Counted from the stretch's first letter, positions 12,071-26,139 are shown. The stretch: DNA of 64,000 nt from Anaeromyces robustus (GCA_002104895.1 MCFG01000106.1:1-64000); one strand, 5' to 3'. Program-made: numbers and translations. Notes: generated by a model not told the origin, from the sequence alone.

Positions 12071-14100
12071 GTAGTAATCATAATAATAATAATGGATACT
12101 TAATTTGAAATATTATTAACATTTTAATAATTTTCTATTAATTATTAGTAATTATATTAAAAAGAAAAATTTTATTAATAATTTCATTAATTTTTTTTTC
12201 TTTCTTTCTTTCTTTTTTTTTTTTATTACATACTCAGAAATTATGTAATAAAAAAATAGAAATATTTTAATTAATTTTTATTATTTATATTTCTATAATA
12301 AAGATAGTTTAATATTAAACAATAAATATTATTAAATTAATAATGATATATAAATCAATTTTGTAGTGAAATAATTTGTTTCTTTTTTTTATTATTATTA
12401 TCATAATTAAAAAGTTCTAATTGTTACTAGTATTAGAAGTATTAATGTTTAATGTTAATATTACCATTTAAAAATTTTGAATAAATTTAATTATATATAA
12501 ATTTGTTATTAAAATAATAATTAATTACATAAACGATATAAAATATTTACTAAATTATTATTCCATTGACTACAAAGCAACAATATAATAATCATAATTA
12601 ATTATAGAAGATTAATTAATTTCATTAATATTATTATTTATTATCGAAGATAAAAAATTTATATATAATAGATATGATGATCGATTTATTTAATATAATT
12701 ATTATTTTTGTTACAAAAAATAATAAAAAATATTGTTTTTTATTATTATTATTATCATTCTTATATAGTTTAATTATAAACAATTCTTATATTAATGACT
12801 AATACTTTAATGTAAACCATTTATAAATAAACAATTTTGTTTTTATTTCTCGAATCCAAAAATAATATTTAAAATAATTATTTATTATAATAGATTTAAA
12901 AAAATTTTTTTTATTTTATTATATATTAATATTAAACTAATATAATAAATATAATACTTAATATTCCAATACTTAATGAATAATAATATTTAATAAATTA
13001 ACTATTTATAATTATAATAAAATTAAAAAAAAAAAAAATAAAAAAATAAAAAAAAAAAAAACAAATATTTCCATGTTTAGATTTATTTATTTATTTATTA
13101 TTATTATATTCATTTATTTAATACAATATTAATGATTATATAATATAAAAATATTTTTAATGTGCATTGCAGATAAACGTAATAGAGATTATATATAATA
13201 TATAATAAAAAAGTATATCTAATATACAACATAGAATAGGAATATATATACTAACAATAATAAAATATTTTTTTATTATATTTTTTGTAAATAAGTATTA
13301 TAATAAATTTGATATGCAGAATATTAATTTTCTTCTATTATTAGAATTTATGAGTAATTATTATATTTCTATCATTATTCAAATTTAAAATATTTTTTTT
13401 ATCTTTTTCATTCAAATATATTATGAAACTTTAATTAATTAAATTATAAATATCCATTAATAAATAATAGAATATATGTATGTAGAAATTAAAAGCAAAA
13501 ATAACAATAATAGTTTTAATAATTTATTATAATTATTTTTAAATAATACCTGTTTTAATTATTACTTTTAATATATTTATGTTAATTATAATATGTATGA
13601 CTATATTCTTATTTATAATATTTATAATATGTTAAATTAAGCATATACTTAAATATTTTAATAAACTAAAAGAATAAAAAAACTAATAATAAAAAAAAAT
13701 TTTTTTATAATTAGTTTTTTTTTTTTTTTCTTTTAGTTTTCGAGCATTGTTAAATATATAATTATTACTATTTTTTTTTTTTATAAAAGAAATATTTTTG
13801 ATTTATAATTTATAACCATTGAAAAATAAAATTTTTTTTATAATTGATTAATCATTATAATTCGTCAATATAATATAACCATATGTAGTTATATTAAAAT
13901 TTAAATATGTACATTTATGGTAATATTAAAGAATTTTTTGTTTATCATTATATTATTGATAATATATTTTATTTATATATACTATCAAATATAAATAAAT
14001 AATAAATAATAATCTATATAAATGAATTATATCAAATGATTGTTTATTATTATTATTATTATTATTATTTATTTAATATTATTATTATATTTATTTATCG

Positions 14101-14185
14101 ATTATTATTATTTATTGAATATTATTATTTATTGAATATTATTATTTATTGAATATTATTATTTATTGAATATTATTATTTATTA
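14101..14185. repeat. 17-bp minisatellite, five units
   Basis: The unit ATTATTATTTATTGAAT is repeated head to tail about five times, the last one degenerate, next to ATT microsatellite sequence. Confidence 0.8.
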
Positions 14186-15028
14186 ATTATTATTATTATT
14201 AAAAATTATTATAAATTATTATTATTTATAGTAATTACCATTAACATTAATTTAGACAATAATATATAATAAATATATTAAACAAAAAGGAAATATATAT
14301 TATCAACATTATATATTATTATTTTAAAAATAAGAATATATATTTAATATATACATAAACTGTTCTACTTATTTTAAAAATTAAAATCATTTATTTTTAT
14401 GATTCTCCATAATAATGTGAAAGATATAATACAAAAATTTTATTATAATATAGTATGTAAATTAAAATGAATATAAAATTTTATTTGTACTGTAACAAGC
14501 TTTTTCATTACATTTGATAAAATATTTTATTTAAAACTAACTATTAAATTAAACTATCTTTTTTTCATGTTTATTTTTGTTTCTTTGTTTCTGTATAATT
14601 TATACAGTATAATCTTAATTTTTCAATGTTATTTAAATTATTATTATTTTATAATATTTCTTGTTAGAAAAAAAAAAAAAGTAAATATGATATTTGAATT
14701 AATTTTATTTAATACAACAAAATTAAATATTTAAACTTTATTAATTTTTTTTTTTTTTTTTTTTTACAATTTTTGAAAGTAAAATGTAATTATAATAATT
14801 CCATACAAAATATATACTCGATTTTTATCTTTAGAAATAATTATACAGAATAAATACCATACTTGATGTTTAACTAACTTTTTTAAGTTTTATTAAAAAT
14901 ATTTTTTTCATGATTTAAAATAAAATTCTTTTGATTTACTACTACAATAAGATTTTCTTAAATTATATACCAAAGTTAATTACTTTTAATATATTTAGAG
15001 AAAATAATATACAGAAAATTATCAAAAT

Positions 15029-15078
15029 GAATCAACTTAATAGAAACATATTAATATATGTTTCTATTAAGTTGATTC
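15029..15078. repeat. Near-perfect 50-bp palindrome
   Basis: The arm GAATCAACTTAATAGAAACATAT at 15029-15051 is followed by four bases (TAAT) and its exact reverse complement at 15056-15078. Pairing continues outward with one unpaired base (ATG..CAT). The arm uses all four bases, so it is not a by-product of A/T composition. It lies ~750 bases beyond the 3' end of receptor gene A. Confidence 0.85.
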
Positions 15079-15828
15079 CATAATGGTTTATAAAAAAATT
15101 ATAAAAAAATTAAAAAAAAAAAATACTTAAAATATAATATACACAAGCTATAATAATATAACCAATTAATATAATATAAAAATAATAAGTTGTATTAATA
15201 TTTAAAATAATTATGTAATTATTTAAAAATAAAGAATTTAAAATTCAAGAAGCTTGGAATAAAAAATTTTTACAATCCTGGTATGTATTATTATTTATCA
15301 TTATTTTTTTACTATTTATTATTTATTTATTATTATTATTTTACTATTTATTATTTATTAATTATTATTATTTGTTTATTATTATTATTATTATTTATTT
15401 ATTATTTATTATTTATTATTGTTATTAGTATTATAATTTTTTTTATATAAATATATTATTTTTGCAGCTATAACCATAATCAATGTAACTGATGTTAAAA
15501 TATCAAACATAAAAAAAAAAAAAAAAAAAAATTCTATATACTCTTTTCTATTCATAGTATGATTATCAGCAAAAAAAAAAAAAAAAGAAAATAGATATAT
15601 ATTCAAAATAAAAATCTTCAAATGATATTAGCTTATTCTAAATAGAATATTAAAAATTTAATCTTTTGATAAAAAAAATCAAATTTATTAATAATTTTCT
15701 GCATTCTTTTCCTTTTTTTTTTTACGAAATGGTTTTTATCAATAATTTTTAAAATTTTTATATAATGTTTTATACATTCATTATTTTTTGTTATTATAAA
15801 TATAATAATTAAAAAGAATAATCAATAA

Positions 15829-17470
15829 TCACAAAAGTTTTGTAGAATATTGTGATGAAATTATTTCCATAGAACTTACTACTGATGTTTGATAATGACA
15901 AGACATCATTTTTGAAAAAAAAGATTTAGAACTATTCGTATTAATTGAGGGATTTACATTTATATTTGTATTTGTATTTGGATTTGGATTTGCATTTGAA
16001 TTTGTATTTGATACTATATCTATATTTGTAGATATAATATTTTCATTAATCGTATTTGTATTTATAATTTCTGTATTATTGAAATTCTCGGTGGTACAAG
16101 TTTCATTGTTAATAAATTTTCTATTCACTTTATTAATATAAGTTAATTTTATATTTTCATTTTTAATTAAACCCTGTAAAACTTTTATTCCAAACATAAA
16201 TATATAATTTGTTACAACAATTAAAATACAAATAAAGTATTCTATTGTATAACGCCATTTATAATTATTAATATCTAAAACATGAAATATTTCTAATAAA
16301 ATACCAAAAAAAATATCAATATATATCATAGATGTTATTTGTCGAATATCACCCAGAGTTGATTCAATATTCCATTCTATAAAATTTAATATTAAAATAG
16401 TGATAAATTCTAACAATTTATATAATAAAATTGTAATAATTATTATCTTTGTTATTATATGATCTAATTTACAAATGTTGAAATTTTCACCTTCATAAAT
16501 AAATTTTTCTTTTATAACATATGGTTTAATAAGTACTAAAGAATTTAATAATAAATCTATTAATAAAAATGCGATAAAAAATGAATATCTATGCATTTTA
16601 ATTGAATAAGTAATTTTATTTTCAATTGGGAAATTAGAAACTAATTTATGTAATATTGGAATCAGATTAAATGTAGTACCTATAGACCAAACAAAAAGTT
16701 TAAGATGACATTTATATACTGTTACTCCTTCAAATTCAATGAAATTACCAGATAAAAATAGTATTAATCCAATCATCGATATTATCCAAAAATCTATAGA
16801 TAAAAATTCAAAATAAGAATCAAATTTTTCAAAGAATAAAACAATTAATGAAAATAAAATAATTATTTCAACAACAACAGATATAATTAATGTAATAAAT
16901 CCCACCCAAGTATTCGTGGTTTTTATTGTCATATAATATATTCTTGTAATATCATCAACTTTTTTCAATGCATAATTGATATCTACATCTTCAAAAAGAT
17001 ATTCATAAATATATTCTCTATATTTTTGAGAATAATAGTCATAATCATTGTATTTAGTAGTTGGTCTTTCAATAGGTTGAATTTTTTTTATTAATTCACA
17101 ATCTATTTGTTTACATATTTCTTCATCATTAAGTAAATTAGGTATAATAGGAGTTATGTTATAATATAATGTAAAGTTTTTTTGAAATTTTTCTGAAGTT
17201 ATATATTCTAGTGCTTTTACAGCTGCTTTAATATTTTTTTTATTTGAATATTTATTAATTGCTACATTATATCCTCCTATAATAGAACCTGAAACACCTT
17301 CTTTATTTCCTGGCAAAACTGATACTTGATAAAAATTATTTACTAAAAATGGAAAATACCATGATTTAAGAAATAATGCATTACCAGTAAATACATTAAT
17401 GTAAAATAAATCAGCATTTGCTTTCATTTCATATTCTTCATTACAAATATTAAAAACAATCATATATATT

Positions 17471-17504
<34 letters not shown>

Positions 17505-17611
17505 AAAAGAAAAAAAGGAAAAAAAAGTATATTTAATATTATTATGACTATTTTTAATTATTATTGTGAATTATTTTTAATTATTATTGTGAATTATTAT
17601 TATTATTATTA

Positions 17612-17700
<89 letters not shown>

Positions 17701-18921
17701 AATTTTATATTCTATTTTTTTTATAAAATCAATATATTTTTTCTTCACTTTATACCTGAAGATACATCATTTTTAATTTTTTTTAGCATTGATAATGCAT
17801 TAATTGATTCCTGGCTAATTAATTCAGGGAATGGTGAATACGTATAATTTCTAAATGAATATATAAATTCATGAAGTGAGCATGTTCCCAATTCATTATC
17901 TATTTATTAATTTATTTCCATCATTAAAACAATTTAATAAAATAAAAATAAAAATAAAAATGAAAAAAAAAAAAAATTTTTTTTTCATTCATTTGAATTA
18001 ATATTAATTGAATATATATATATTCAAAATATAAATTATTACCAGGAAATAATCCTTCATAAATAATTAAATTAGTATTATTTAATTTTTTTTCTTCCTC
18101 TGAAATATATTTACATGTTTCATATAATTCATCCCATGTTGTTGGTATTCTTTTATTATATTTTTTTAAAAGTTCAGAATTTGAATATAACACATCGTAT
18201 TCCCTTGAAATAGGCTAATATTTATTTTAAGTTAAGAAAAAAAATATTAAATAAAATATAATGAAAAAATGAAATGAATATTATAATAAAATTATTGATA
18301 ATTTATTTATTATAAATATATAGTAATATGTAAAATAATTTTATTTATTACAAAGCTAACTAGTTTATTATTATGATAACATGTTTGATTAATATCTTTT
18401 TCATTAAATTTATTAATATGTTTTTCTGGTATCCATTCACTTAAATCAATAAAATGTGAACCAAATTTATGAATATAAATACTATCAAAAAAAATAATAT
18501 CATATTTTTCTGATTTTTTTTGAAGTAATATATCAATTGTAGATCCATAATCGTCTATTAAAGTTGTAGAATTACTAGGAGAAACAATGATTAATTTCAC
18601 ATCAATATCTAAGTTTTGTTCTTTTGAATATCTATTAAATTCATTAATAAATTGTCCATAAATACTTTCTTCTGTCACAAAGTCATATGCAAGAGCATGT
18701 ATTTTTATTGATATTACATTATCTTAATTAATATATATAAGAAAAGTAAAGTTTTTTTTTAGAACAATTTTTTTTTTGCATAATTTTTAAAATATATTTT
18801 TTGAATAAAAAAATATGTATATTATTTGTATATTATTTTTTAGACTTTTTTTTTTCTTGAGATAATTACATATATATAATAAGAATAGAAATATTATACA
18901 AAATATATGAGAATACAACAT
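15829..18921 (-). CDS. Class C-type 7TM receptor with solute-binding domain (receptor A)
   Basis: Five exons, 18921-18870, 18722-18352, 18214-18043, 17899-17756 and 17435-15829, close to 781 aa. A short N-terminal signal (MLYSHIFCIIFLFLLYI) leads to a ~390-residue extracellular domain resembling bacterial ABC-type periplasmic solute-binding proteins (IHALAYDF, then FDSIYIHKFGSHFIDLSEW, TTWDEL, SPFPELISQESI, EGVSGSIIGGYNVAIN). Seven hydrophobic helices follow, at about 424-448, 459-478, 490-512, 528-550, 573-595, 611-631 and 644-665. Cys ~489 at helix 3 and Cys ~568 in the second outer loop fit the class C disulfide. The cytosolic tail is Asn/Thr-rich. The likely role is sensing an extracellular small molecule or sugar through G proteins at the plasma membrane; the ligand is unknown. 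A paralogue with the same exon sizes lies at 22.7-25.6 kb. Confidence 0.85.
17601..17688. repeat. TTA microsatellite in receptor A intron 4
   Basis: About 29 TTA units lie inside the intron between exons 4 and 5 (17755-17436), beside an A/T homopolymer tract (17474-17526). Together they make this intron the longest of the gene except none other reaches 200 bases. Confidence 0.85.
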
Positions 18922-20509
18922 TTTTGATAATTTTATATTTTTTTTGTGTTCATTATTTAAAATAAAAAAAAAAAAAAAAAACATTCAAAATGTTTACATT
19001 AATAATAAATTATATTTTTCTATTCATCCATTAATTAATTTTATTTTTTATTTATCAAGTTTTTATTTATTGATTGATTTATTGATTTATATGATTTTTA
19101 TTAAAATTATAAATATCTATAATAATTATTAAAACTTTTTTTTTATTATATTAACAATTTCAATATTTGTTAAAAAAATGTATTTGGATTAACATATTAT
19201 TCCTAAACTTTAATAATTTAATTATTATTATATGATTACCACAATAATAATAATTAAAATAAAGTTTTAATCAATTTTTATTATTATTTATTAAAATAGT
19301 CTAAATATAAATTATAAAGTATATTAAAAGTCAATAATTTATAAACTTTTTTTTATTTATTTATTAAATAAAATTTTATTACCAAAAACTTCGTAAAAAA
19401 AAATTTTTAAAATTTTATAATTAAAAAAAATTTTTTTTTTTTTTGGAAGATTTATAATAATAATAAAAAAAAAATTATTTCTAAATCAATAAGAATATTT
19501 AAATTTATAAACATTATTACTAATAATATCCGAAAAAATAAAATATAATAACTATATAACTTTAATAATTATTTAAAATATTTAAATAAATAAACAAAAT
19601 TAATAATCTTTTATTTAATTTTAAACTATCACCTTATTTATTAATTATTATAAGATTGGGAAATAATACAAATATTAAAAAAATAATTATAAAATATCAG
19701 GAGAAATTGTTTTCTAAATATATAAGGTTTTTGATTAAAAAAAAAAATAATATATAAATATATCAATAAAATTTTTTATTATTACTAAATTAATATTATT
19801 ACTTTTATTTTATTATTATTATTTTACTTTTCTTCATTTTTTTATAATAAATTAAACATTTTTATTATATCTTTTAATTATTCATTAATAAATAAATCAT
19901 AATAAATTCATTTTATTATGATTATATTTTATATAATAAATACTACAAAAAAGTTTCCATAAGTATTTTCATAAATTTGAAGAATATTCTTTTGATAATT
20001 ACATTATTAAGTTTTTTAAATAAGTTTGCCATTTGTAATTTATAATTAAGATATATAATTTTTCATTGTTTTATAATATATATATATATAAAAATTACTA
20101 TTGTATATTTATATTTTCAGCCATTACTGATAATATTTGAATAGCAATATAATTAAATTACAATATATTATATTTTAAATAATTCATATTGAACTTCAGT
20201 GCTTATTATTAATTATTTTTAAAATTACAGTAATTTTATTTAAATTATCATTAAAATATTTACGAATATTTCATTATTATAAAAATTCTAGGAATAGATA
20301 TATAATTGATATATCAAATAAAAATTAAAAATTAATTATTAGTATATAATTATTAATTATATTATTCTTTAATCCTTAAAAATATTTCATTGTTTAAAAA
20401 ATAAATAATAAAAATAATGATAATAATAGGTATATATATTTTTAAAAGAATTTATAATTTCTTTGATATAAAGTTTCTGCTTTGTATTACTTAGTTATTT
20501 GATTTATTT
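18922..20509. other. Spacer upstream of receptor A
   Basis: The receptor A promoter region and 3' flank of the decayed receptor copy. Almost all A/T with A and T homopolymers. No exon or RNA gene recognised. Confidence 0.6.
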
Positions 20510-21400
20510 AATAATTGATCTATGTTGTTTAAATTAAAAGGTTGTTCTTCATTACTAACTTTTATCGAATTCATTTTGATTATGATATTTAATAATTTTA
20601 TACTTTTTTTATAGGCTGGATGTTAAAAAAGAAAGAAAAATATTTACATCTCCTTTTTCTTTTGATATTGAATTTATTGTTGTTTTTATTATAGTAGTTG
20701 TTGGAATATCATCATGGTCACAATCATTAATAAAATTTTTATTAATATCTGTAATAAATCTTGATTTTTTATTTTAATTTGTAAAAACTAGGAATATATT
20801 AATATAAAATTGTATTACAAAATACATAATATAATCATTAATTCTTATATAATTATTAATTATAACATAGATAATAATTAAAAGAAAGTTAATATAAATC
20901 AATGGTATTAAAAGTTGAATATGATAATATGTTTCTTTTATATTCCATTCTAGATATAATAAACCTGTAATAATAATTATAATTAAAAATTTTGACAATA
21001 TCAATTAACCACAATATTAATTTTGTGATTATATATTCTATCTCATACAATTCAAAAATATATAAAATTTCTTCTACACCTTTATCACCAAAAATATATT
21101 CATAAACAAAAAATATATAAATTTTCTTGAATAGCAATCATAATCATACATGAAAGATGTTGGTCATTTAACAGAAGATCTTTAATTAAATTATAATTAA
21201 TTTGAACAGAAGATCTTAATTAAATTGCAATTAATTTGACTACATACATCTTCATTATCATATAAAGAATAAATCTGTGATATTATATATTTTTCTCAAT
21301 AATATTTTTTTGAATATTTTTTGAAATTAAAAAACTTAATATCATGAATTGTTGCTTCCTTTTTTTTATTTGAAATAAATTTACATACTGAAATATAATA
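20510..21400 (-). pseudogene. Decayed, internally deleted receptor copy
   Basis: On the minus strand, sequence from about 21400 down to 20510 follows receptor C exon 4 closely. It matches from the cytosolic tail (GATATTTACATCTCC..) through helices 5-7 (YLEWNIKETYYHI is kept), then jumps near 21060 to the binding-domain end (FGDKGVEE), so roughly 500 bases covering helices 1-4 are missing. Further damage includes frameshifts, internal stops (ILWLIDIVK) and a ~33-base tandem duplication around GAAGATCTTTAATTAAATT (21172-21240). The upstream exons 1-3 are not recognisable. It is closer to receptor C than to A, which suggests a failed tandem duplicate of C. Confidence 0.8.
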
Positions 21401-21609
21401 ATTTACTATTATTTATTATCATTTATTATTTATTATTTATTATCAATTTTTTTACATTAATATATTATATAAGAGAAATATTAGTAATTTTTTTTTTTAC
21501 TTTTATGCAATTAGAAAAAAATCATCATCTAAATTTTAATCTATAATCTTAAAAATTCTAAATATAATATACCTCTATTTTTTTCCCCACATAGGTTACA
21601 TTTATATTA

Positions 21610-21642
<33 letters not shown>

Positions 21643-22704
21643 GACTTATCATGTGTTATCACATGAATGTATCATAATTATATTCCATAAGCTTACCATT
21701 TCGGAGTCGTGTATATATTTTATTATATTAATATTCTTTAAGTATTATTAATTTATTAATGTATAAAGTTTTAACTATAATTATTCTTGTTATTATTATT
21801 GATATTATTATGTATTATAATTTCAAAAAAAAAAAAAATTTCCATTTGAAGAATATTCTTTTATATATGTAATAAGTATATCATATTCTATTTTTAAAAT
21901 TTGATGTTAAAACTCAAATAAATATTATTATTTTTTTCTAATTACTAATAAATAGATTGTATTTATTAGTAAATTTTTTTAAGGAATTTTTTTTTTTTAC
22001 ACACACTCAATTTTCTACATGAATACTTTTATTTTTTCTTTCATATATATTAATGTTTTACATATTTTTAGACTCAAAATTTTCAAATTAATTTATTATT
22101 TTATTAGTATTAGTATTTGTTTTACTTTTCAGTAATTAGATATCATGGTAATTTTGTAAATAATTTATAAAAAAAAAAAAAAAATAAGAATAATAATAAT
22201 TTAATTTATGATTGATTCAAAAATTTTAATTATTATATCTTAAATTTAAGAAAAAAAATCTATATATTGATTAAATTTTATAAAAATGTAAAATATTCAT
22301 TTTTATTATTTATTATTTAATAATATACTATGTTTTTATTTTATAAAAAATAAAAAATAAGTTAATAACATTATTAAAATATTAATAAATCTATACGTAT
22401 AGATAGATAGATAAATAGATTTTTTTTAGAATAATAGCTTTTTTGAAATAATAATTTTTTTTATAAATTTCATTATTATAAGAATTTGGATATTTGACAT
22501 TTACTTTTTATAATTAATATTAAGTATCAATATGAATTTATTATTAAAATTTTTTAAAAAAAAGTTATATTAAATATTTATTGTTAAAAATTACCATTTT
22601 ATTTATTTTTATATAGTAAATTGAAAACATATACTTTTCATTTGAGCTAAAGTTTTTTTTTTTTTTTTTTCGAAAATATTTTCTTATTTTATAATATTTT
22701 CATT
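21401..22704. other. Spacer between receptor pseudogene and receptor C
   Basis: A/T-rich with an AT-dinucleotide run (21609-21631) and GATA repeats near 22399-22420. A short less biased piece (21690-21715, AAGCTTACCATTTCGGAGTCGTG) could be a relic of an upstream receptor exon, but I could not align it. Confidence 0.5.
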
Positions 22705-25568
22705 CTATTTAATATAAGATTTATGATTATAACTAAAATGTTTACTAAAAGTTTGTTCTTCCTTTATACTATTTGTTTCGACTTCCGTTTGATTATGATA
22801 TTTAATCATTTTATTGATTACATTACTTTTTTTACTTTTTGATTGACTAGATGTTGAAATAGAAGGAATAATATTTACATCTCCTTTTTCTTTTGATATT
22901 GAATTTATTGTTGTTTCATTGGTATTAAAAAAGTTTGTTTTTATTATAGTAGTTGTTGGAATATCATCCTGACTACAATCATTAATAAATTTTTTATTAA
23001 TATCTGTAATAAATCTTGATTTTCTATTTTTATTTTTTACTAAACCCCATATTATTCTTAATCCAAGCATTAAGATATAATTTGTAAAAATAAGGAGTTC
23101 ATTAATAAAAGATCGTATGACAAAATACATAGTATAATCATTGATTTTTATATAGTTACTAATTATAACATAGATAAGAATTAAAAGAAAATTAATATAA
23201 ATCATTGGTGTTAAAAGTCGAATATGATAATATGTTTCTTTTATATTCCATTCAAGATATAATAAACCTGTAATAAGAATTATAATTAAAAATTTTGACA
23301 ATATCAATAACCACAATATAAATTTGGTGGCAAAATGTTCTGTTTCACATGATTCAAAATTTTGTCCATTAATAACAATAATGCTTTTGACACCGTAGGG
23401 TTTAATAAATAATAATGAATTAAATATACAATCCATGAAAAGGAAAAAAATTAAAAAATTATATCGATGTTTACTCAACCAGTATAAAAATTTATTTGAT
23501 TCTGGAAAATTTAAAATTAATTTATGAAAAAATGGAATAATATTTAAGGTATAACCACAAGAAACTAAGATAATTTTGATATGACATTTCATTGAGGTAA
23601 CTTTTCCTATATCACTAAAATTTGCTGATAATAATACAATTAATCCAATAATAGAAACTAACCAAAAATCTATAGAAATAAACTCAAAATATTTACTGAA
23701 ACTTTCTAAAAACACAAATATTGTTGATACTAGAATAATAATAATAAGAATAATTGAAATTATTAAATTAGTTAATCCAACATAGGAATCCTTTGTAGAA
23801 ATTGAAATATAATAAATTTTAGTAATATCATTCATATTTTTTAATACTTCTTCTACACCTTTATCACCAAAAATATATTCATACGCAAATAATCTAAATT
23901 TTTCGGAATAATAATCATAATCATACATGATATCTGTTGGTCGTTTAACAAGTTGAAGATCTTTAATTAAATTACAATTAATTTGACGACATACATCTTC
24001 ATCATCATATAAAGAAAAAACAGGTGATATTATATTTTTCTCAACAACATTTTTTTTTTGGATATATTTTGAAATTAAAAACTTAATAACATGAATTGCT
24101 GCTTCCTTTTTTTTATTTGAAATATATTTACATACTGAAATATTAACACCTCCAATAATACTTGCTGAAATTCCCTCCTTATGCCCAGGTATAGTGAACA
24201 TGTTATAATGAGAAACTAAAGTAGGAAAATACAATGCTTTTAAAAATAAATAGGAATTCTTATATAAATTATTTAAAAAATCATATATATTTAAAGAAAA
24301 TTCCGAGTCTATACAATATATAAAAAATATTGTTATATATATATCATTGTTTAATATTATTTAATATTATTAATTCTTACTACTATATTATTTAAATTAT
24401 TTATATTATTTATATTATTTATTGTATAATATATATTATAATGATGATTCTTATTACCAGAAGATATTTCATTTTTAACTTCTTTTATTTTTTTTAAAGC
24501 ATCTATTGCTTCTTGACTTTCAATTCCAGGAAATGGTGAATCTTTAGACTTTCTAAAAGAATGAATAAATTCATATATTGAACAAGACCCTATTTCATTA
24601 TCTTCATCCACATTATTAGTAATAAAAAAAAGAAAAGAGATAAATAAAATATGATATATATAATATATTGTGTTATAAAAAAAATATATCATAATGATAA
24701 ATATATTAAATATTATAATATTAATACAAATAATAATAATAATAATTTTATACCAGGAAATAATCCATTATAAAGTATGAAATCAGTATGATTTATTTTT
24801 TTTTCTTCTTCTCTTATATATTTACTTGTGTCTATTAATTCGTCCCATGTTTTTGGTATTCTTTTGTTATATTTATTTAAAAGTTCCATATTTGAATATA
24901 AAACTTCACAATCTAATGAGAAAGGCTAAAAAAAAATTAATATATATATTATATAATTATATATAATAAATAATCAAAAAAAAAAAAAATAATGAATTAT
25001 TATAACTAGTTTTATTAATATAATCAATTGACTATACTGAATATACTGATTTTCTTTTTTAAATATGAATTATATTTATATATATTAAAATTTTGTTAAT
25101 AATTATTACAACTCCAACTAATCGATCTTTCTTGTAAGATATTTGATGAAGTACATCTTCATCAAATAAATCTAAATAATCTTTTACCATCCATTCATTC
25201 AAATCAATAAAATAAGAACCAATTCTATCAGTATAAATCACATCATAAAAATAGATATCAAACTTTTTTGATTTCTTTTTAAGAAGTGTTTCAATCATTG
25301 ATTCATAACCATTTAATAAAACAGTTGAATTATCATTAGTAAAAAGTGTTAAATGAGCTTTAATATTTAACCCATTTTCTTTAGAATATTTATTAAATTC
25401 ATCAAGTAATTCACCATACATTTCTTCTATTCCAATAAATGCCATGGCTGTAACTTCAACTGTTACTTCATTTTCACATTTTACTAAGATATATATATAC
25501 ACATATAAAATAATTAAATATATATTTTTTATAATAATTATTTTTAACTTATTATATCTAATTTTCAA
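22705..25568 (-). CDS. Class C-type 7TM receptor with solute-binding domain (receptor C)
   Basis: Four exons, 25568-25110, 24925-24754, 24601-24458 and 24308-22705, close to 792 aa. Exons 2 and 3 are exactly the same length (172 and 144 bases) and phase as receptor A exons 3 and 4, confirming the models. The protein starts with a hydrophobic leader ending near CENEV and a bacterial-type solute-binding domain (AMAFIGIEEMYGELLDEFN, FDIYFYDVIYTDRIGSYFID, SPFPGIESQEAID, EGISASIIGGVNIS). Helix 1 spans about 435-458. Cys ~500 (MKCHIK) and Cys ~579 (FESCE) are placed for the helix 3-loop 2 disulfide, with NIIPFFHKLILNFP after helix 3. A Ser/Thr/Asn-rich cytosolic tail follows. Unlike receptor A, no intron interrupts the leader. 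An extracellular nutrient or amino-acid/sugar sensor is the likely role; ligand and G-protein partner are unknown. Confidence 0.85.
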
Positions 25569-25975
25569 TTTTTTTATTATTTCAATTGATTTTATTAAAT
25601 AAATATAGAATTTTTTTTTTTTTAAAATTAATTTTTATATTCTATAAATTTTTGTTAAAAAGCAAAAAGGAATTTTTATTCAATTGTTAAAAAATTTACC
25701 TTTGTTAAATAATAGAAATATTAATAATATAAAATTAATGAATATCATATTTATTTTTCTTTTCTTCTATCTATTTTTTCTATTTTTTATTTTATTTTAT
25801 ATTATTTACTCAAATATTTTTTCTATATTAATTTTTTATTAATATAATTATTATTTATTATTATTATTATTTATCTCTTATCCCATATAATAAAATTTAT
25901 AATTTATCAAAATAAAAATTTTTCAAATACAATTTTTTCAAATAAGAAAAAAAACTTTTTTGAAGCATTTTTTAT

Positions 25976-26047
25976 TTATTTTTATTTATTTTTATTTTTT
26001 TTTATTTATGTTTATTTATTTATTTATTTATTTATTTATTTGTTTGT

Positions 26048-26138
<91 letters not shown>
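25976..26138. repeat. TTTA tetranucleotide microsatellite
   Basis: About 40 TTTA units with a short TTTG interruption near 26040-26048. Confidence 0.9.

Positions 26139-26139
<1 letters not shown>

Larger units (their letters stand above)
8604..15828. other. Seven-kilobase gene-free spacer
   Basis: No exon, tRNA or convincing ORF on either strand. Contents are homopolymer runs, a long TAA-type microsatellite (11905-12070), a 17-bp minisatellite (14101-14185), ATTTATT-rich runs (9460-9530, 15290-15420), several TATAATATATTACAATATAT-like palindromic phrases (10425, 10565, 11050, 11205) and the palindrome at 15029. Confidence 0.7.

Noticed and set aside
11866-12108. Poly-Ile, poly-Asn and poly-Tyr open frames on both strands
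   Set aside because: They are translations of a TAA/TTA microsatellite; the same applies at 17544-17726, 41308-41754, 42287-42524 and 47354-47608.
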